This document shows, piece by piece, positions 60,701 to 64,000 of a stretch of DNA of 64,000 nt. The notes below the pieces were generated by a model. That model was not told where the DNA came from. It did not search any database and saw nothing but the letters and a program-made list of their open reading frames with translations. Made by a program: the position numbers and the translations under genes. This stretch comes from Castanea sativa (lineage: Eukaryota > Streptophyta > Magnoliopsida > Fagales > Fagaceae): NCBI RefSeq assembly GCF_040712315.1, contig NC_134019.1, positions 38,531,873-38,595,872 on the forward strand. Direction: 5' to 3'. Each line of letters starts with the position of its first letter. Position 1 is the stretch's first letter.

Positions 60701-62735
60701 GGGTGGACAAGACAAACCTTTCCAGCACGTGTTGATATGTAAAGCTTTTCAAGTTTCTGATGCTGATGGAGTTCTGCCTCATCAGTGACTAAGTTATCTG
60801 AACCTCCATATCCCCCCGCCCCAAACTGTTTTAGGACAGCCTAAAAAGACACTTAATTTAGTTAACAAACTTGCTATTGTCAAACTGAAAAATAATTAAA
60901 ATAAAGTAAGGTTGCGTATGGATACTTGAATTTGGATTTGGATTTGAATTTGAATTTGGATTTGAAATGTCTTAATTCCAAATCTATAAATATTGAAGTA
61001 TGTCTAATGGATTTCTAAAATTCTATGAGTTTAGAAGTTATTAAAATTCAAGGATTTTAAGGTTTAAAATCCTTGGTGGATTTTTCAAATCCAAATTCTT
61101 AACCCTCTATAACTATCCAAACAAAGTATTTGGATTTTTATCACCCAAATTCAAAACCATGTACCCAAATCCTGCCATCCAAACACACCATAAAGGTTTC
61201 TTAAATCAATAGCACAATATAACAATATAAGTTGTGCTTTTTAGTAAAGATTAAATGCAACTGTAAGCATTAAGCGAAGGACAATGAATTGGAGCACCAA
61301 ATCAATGACCAATGTCAAAGTAAGCATGTGAGCCTACTTTGTTTTCCCCGTAAGTAGTAAGCTCTGCATCTGCATGGACCAATGTGTTTCAAACCCACAA
61401 CCTCATCCCCATTCCTATGAGGGAAGGAGATGCAAGCCTACTCAATGGATAAAAAAGAAAAGAAGGCTACAAGCACTGAACTCACACATGAGAAGCAGGC
61501 CTTGGTTATCTGAAATGACTAAAATACAGATAGTGTTAAACTATACAAGGGCTCTGCTTGGACATCTCATGGAAATCTGATTTCCCCATCATGTTCTCTA
61601 TTTGATGGTATAGCACAAGCCCCATTATTGTAAATGAGGCTGACCATAAATAATGAAAGCCATCAAAAAAAATGGTGGGGAAATTAATGGAAAATAAGCC
61701 TATATCATTATTTCAGTGATAGCACCAGTTTTCCCATATGGCCTAATTCCAAATAAAGTTCTGTTCTTTCAATATACAACAATAGTCCCAAAATTTCGGG
61801 TTCAGCTATGCATCCTCAACAGACTAATCAGGATCAGCCATTTGTATTCTATTCTGCCAATCGACTCCAAAAATGATAAAATAAAAGACTAAACATGCAT
61901 TAAGTTTATCATCCATGACACACCATTAACTCTATCACTGATGGGTCTTGAACGCACAACCTCATTCTCTGCATAATCTTACAATCGAAGAAGATCCCAT
62001 TTGAGCTAAAGCTCATTAGACACTCTACGCCCCAACTTAAACTCACAAAATCCAAACCTAAATTCCTAACTTAAAAAGAAAAAGAAAAAAAGTTTCCTCC
62101 CTAACACAACATTGCCCATTAAACCATTCTTCAATTCTATCAAATCAAACTCCTAATCTAAGTCCAAAACAGTTTCGATTTCTGGTAAAACAGATAGTGC
62201 TAATTAAAGCTGAAAGAATCAAATTTTTTTTACAAACAGCTCATCACCCTTTAAAGCTAACTTGGCTATGCATCAGTCAGCAGCAATGGTAGTTTATTCA
62301 ATAACATATAACAATCACAGATTTTGGAAGATTCTCTTTTCACTTTCAAAATTAAAAAATGCACAATCTGATAGATCCCAATACTCAATGTTACAGTACT
62401 AATATTTGAGCCAAAAATTTTTTTCGCTATTTCCATTTTCTGAACGAATGCCAAACATGAAAACTAGAATCATGAATACACATAAATCGATCAAAAAAAT
62501 TTGAATTTTGGAGGAAAATCTAACATGGGTTTGAGAAAAAGATTGAATTTTTAGCATTAAAACGGATCTAATTGTAAAGAACTGAGAGATAAGAATAGTA
62601 GAGGATCTGAAATAAACAAAGTTTTGGTTGAAAAAATCAAATAGGGTTTGAAAGAACGAGAGAGAGAGAGAGGACCTGTTGTTGCCTAGCGACCTGTTCT
62701 CGAAGCTTGGTGGCTTGCTTTCTAATAGCTTCCAT
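57720..62735 (-). CDS. SH3P2: SH3 domain-containing protein, SH3P2 type (BAR plus SH3), 10 exons, 371 aa
   Basis: Exons in coding order: 62676..62735, 60718..60840, 60521..60590, 60272..60423, 59323..59424, 58990..59190, 58811..58873, 58528..58680, 58334..58408, 57720..57836. All have GT-AG borders and total 1116 nt. It starts MEAIRKQATKLREQVARQQQ. The long helical BAR-like region carries HQKLEKLYISTRAGKHYQRD, IVRGVEGYIVTGSKQLEIG, RAALNHGRARAQMEKERGNL and APLEDARHLAQRYDRMRQEA, to about residue 257. A Pro-rich linker follows (MPPPPSYEE), then a C-terminal SH3 domain at about residues 309-364 (VMHPYQAESDVELNLSIGDY, GWAEGECKGKAGWFPFGYVE). Family knowledge: Arabidopsis SH3P2 (368 aa) binds phosphoinositides, ubiquitin/ESCRT and ATG8 partners, and acts in clathrin-coated vesicle traffic, cell-plate formation and autophagosome formation. 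The gene is convergent with squalene synthase. Intron 1 (1.8 kb) holds a Tourist-like MITE. Confidence 0.96.
60910..61190. mobile_element. Tourist-like MITE in intron 1 of the SH3P2-type gene, 281 bp
   Basis: The left end is GGTTGCGTATGGATAC. The right end, read inward, is TGGTGTGTTTGGATGGC. TAA flanks both sides (60907..60909 and 61191..61193). AAATCCAAAT/ATTTGGATTT blocks make it strongly self-complementary. It lies about 70 bp upstream (in gene sense) of the exon-2 acceptor, closer than most intronic insertions tolerate. Confidence 0.75.
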
Positions 62736-62820
62736 TCAAGAGCGAATCGGGCAATCAGATTTTCGGTTTCGGTTTCGATTTCGGTTTCTCAGACACACAG
62801 ATGACCGGTAACGGAGTTTC

Positions 62821-62850
<30 letters not shown>
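62821..62850. repeat. (GA)n microsatellite upstream of the SH3P2-type start codon
   Basis: About 14 GA units (CT on the gene strand), 86-115 bp upstream of the ATG, probably in the leader or core promoter. Squalene synthase and the second MATE gene also have a CT/GA run near their starts. Confidence 0.9.
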
Positions 62851-62851
<1 letters not shown>

Positions 62852-63116
62852 TTTTCAAAATGTGTGTTGTTTGAACTGGCAAACTTTTTGGTCCCTTCGT
62901 GGAGAGACTTGTCTAATTTTTTTTTTTTTAATTTTTGTTAGAGGTAGAGTTTCAATTCATATATCAATCTCCTTTTTGAGTACCAGTTAAAATTGAATAA
63001 TTTATTGGAAATCTATATAAATAATGACCATGATCTCAAATTCTTATTACTATAATATATATATATATATATAAATGTAATATGATCTTGGAAGACATTC
63101 CACTTAATATGATTAA

Positions 63117-63962
63117 GAGTTTGTTTAGAAACAACTTATTTAGTTGAAATTGAATTTTTTTTTGGCTAAAAGTATTGTAAATAAAGCAAAAAAGTAACTG
63201 AAATAATATAGTAGAATTATAAATAGTACCTGTAGGGAGTTGGGCCTGGGAGGCCCGCATAAGTCCACTTAATCAAAACCAAAATAGGGCCTAAGGCCCG
63301 CTGGAGGAACTCGTTATGGCACACATGAAGGGAGTTAACTCTAAGATCGGGATAACAAGTCAAAGGGACACCTCCCCAAGGAAGTTTAGGTGGTCGGTTT
63401 AAATATTGACGGACAATGAGGGAAATAGACATGGGACGCATGTATGGTGAGGTTAGTAACTGAGGGTTGACAGTGTCATTAGGGAGGTTCACTGCTGAAT
63501 ACTCTTTGGCGTTTGGAACAAGTTCTAAGAGAATCCTCTAAAGTCGTAAGGATCCCTTGAGATTTTGATGAACGTACGAATGTGTGAAGTGAGAAAATAA
63601 TGATGATCACCCCACTAACGAGAGACTATAAAACGTAGAAGAGGGTAAACACAAGGGGGCTGGAAAAATTCTCGAGAGTGAGATACAGAGGGAAAACACT
63701 GGGAAATGTAGGGAAATTAAGGGAAACCAGAGGGAGGGTTGTGAACTAAGGCTAAGGGGAGATAAACCAGGTGAAGTTTAGAGCTCAATTGGTAGGATAG
63801 TGACATAACCCACGTACAAATTAATTAGGGGTCCAAATACCATCTTTCAAGTAGGATCTGGTGTTCACAGTACCAAAAAATGTAATAAGACCTATAAATA
63901 ATAGCAAAAATAAACTAAATAGTTAAAAAAATTGTCTTTTTCAACTTTTCTCAAACGCAACC
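63117..63962. mobile_element. Tourist-like MITE, split by a nested solo LTR
   Basis: The left end is GAGTTTGTTTAGAAAC. The right end, read inward, is GGTTGCGTTTGAGAAAAG. TAA flanks both sides (63114..63116 and 63963..63965). About 200 bp remain once the LTR at 63231..63869 is discounted. Confidence 0.65.
63231..63869. mobile_element. Solo LTR, 639 bp
   Basis: It begins TGTAGGGAGTTGGGCC and ends CTGGTGTTCACA (TG...CA). It is flanked by the 5-bp duplication GTACC (63226..63230 and 63870..63874). GAGACTATAAAACG near 63625 is TATA-like in plus orientation. The start resembles the LTR at 36092. The reading frame on its minus strand (63217..63492) is not a gene. Confidence 0.9.
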
Positions 63963-64000
63963 TAAGACAAATTCTCTTTTCTATTATAATTATCAAATTA

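Noticed and set aside
63217..63492. 91-codon minus-strand frame
   Set aside because: It straddles the start of the solo LTR with its target duplication and has no conserved domain visible.
1..64000. CRISPR arrays, operons, bacterial promoters, tRNA or rRNA genes
   Set aside because: No regularly spaced identical repeats, no tRNA B-box with matching cloverleaf and no rRNA segments were noticed. The gene structure is that of a plant nucleus.

Overview
This window is nuclear DNA of a eudicot plant. The evidence is long AT-rich intergenic stretches, genes split by many GT-AG introns, plant protein families (a chloroplast MATE carrier, squalene synthase and a BAR/SH3 endocytosis protein), and plant transposon types (PIF/Harbinger, hAT, MULE, Helitron, L1-like LINE, solo LTRs). 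A woody host, perhaps in Fagales, is only an impression. There are no bacterial features such as operons, CRISPR arrays or origins.

Layout. (1) 1-1350, minus: first two coding exons of an EDS5-like MATE transporter (DTX46 type), whose 3' part lies outside the window. A fold-back MULE-type MITE sits in its upstream region. (2) 2000-6110: gene-free, with a solo LTR that has a perfect 5-bp target duplication and an LTR-like remnant. (3) 6115-11042: a complete but decayed PIF/Harbinger DNA transposon with both of its genes broken. It is inserted 28 bp upstream of the ATG of an F-box gene (11071-12234), itself a frameshifted pseudogene. (4) 14336-20161, minus: an apparently intact 14-exon paralogue of the first MATE gene, 561 aa. 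(5) 20360-23720: gene-free, with a Tourist-like MITE and one unassigned small membrane-type ORF. (6) 23721-30210, minus: a full-length dead L1-like LINE with a 13-bp target duplication and a hAT MITE nested in its RNase H part. (7) 30224-46300: about 16 kb without genes, built of nested mobile elements. It contains two copies of one local duplication (about 35.57-38.74 kb and 38.83-39.85 kb). Because insertions differ between the copies, each copy supplies the empty site for the other. (8) 46538-55057, plus: squalene synthase, 13 coding exons, 412 aa, with a hAT MITE in one intron. (9) 57720-62735, minus: an SH3P2-type BAR/SH3 protein, 10 exons, 371 aa, convergent with squalene synthase. (10) 63117-63962: a Tourist-like MITE split by a third solo LTR.

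The intact genes are functionally unrelated: plastid-envelope transport, ER sterol and triterpene synthesis, and endocytic or autophagic membrane traffic. I found no new biological system. The unusual content is the fine-grained insertion record: many elements with visible target duplications, several nested, and three with paralogous empty sites inside the window. All exon maps were read by eye from splice sites, reading-frame continuity and remembered family similarity. No search was run.
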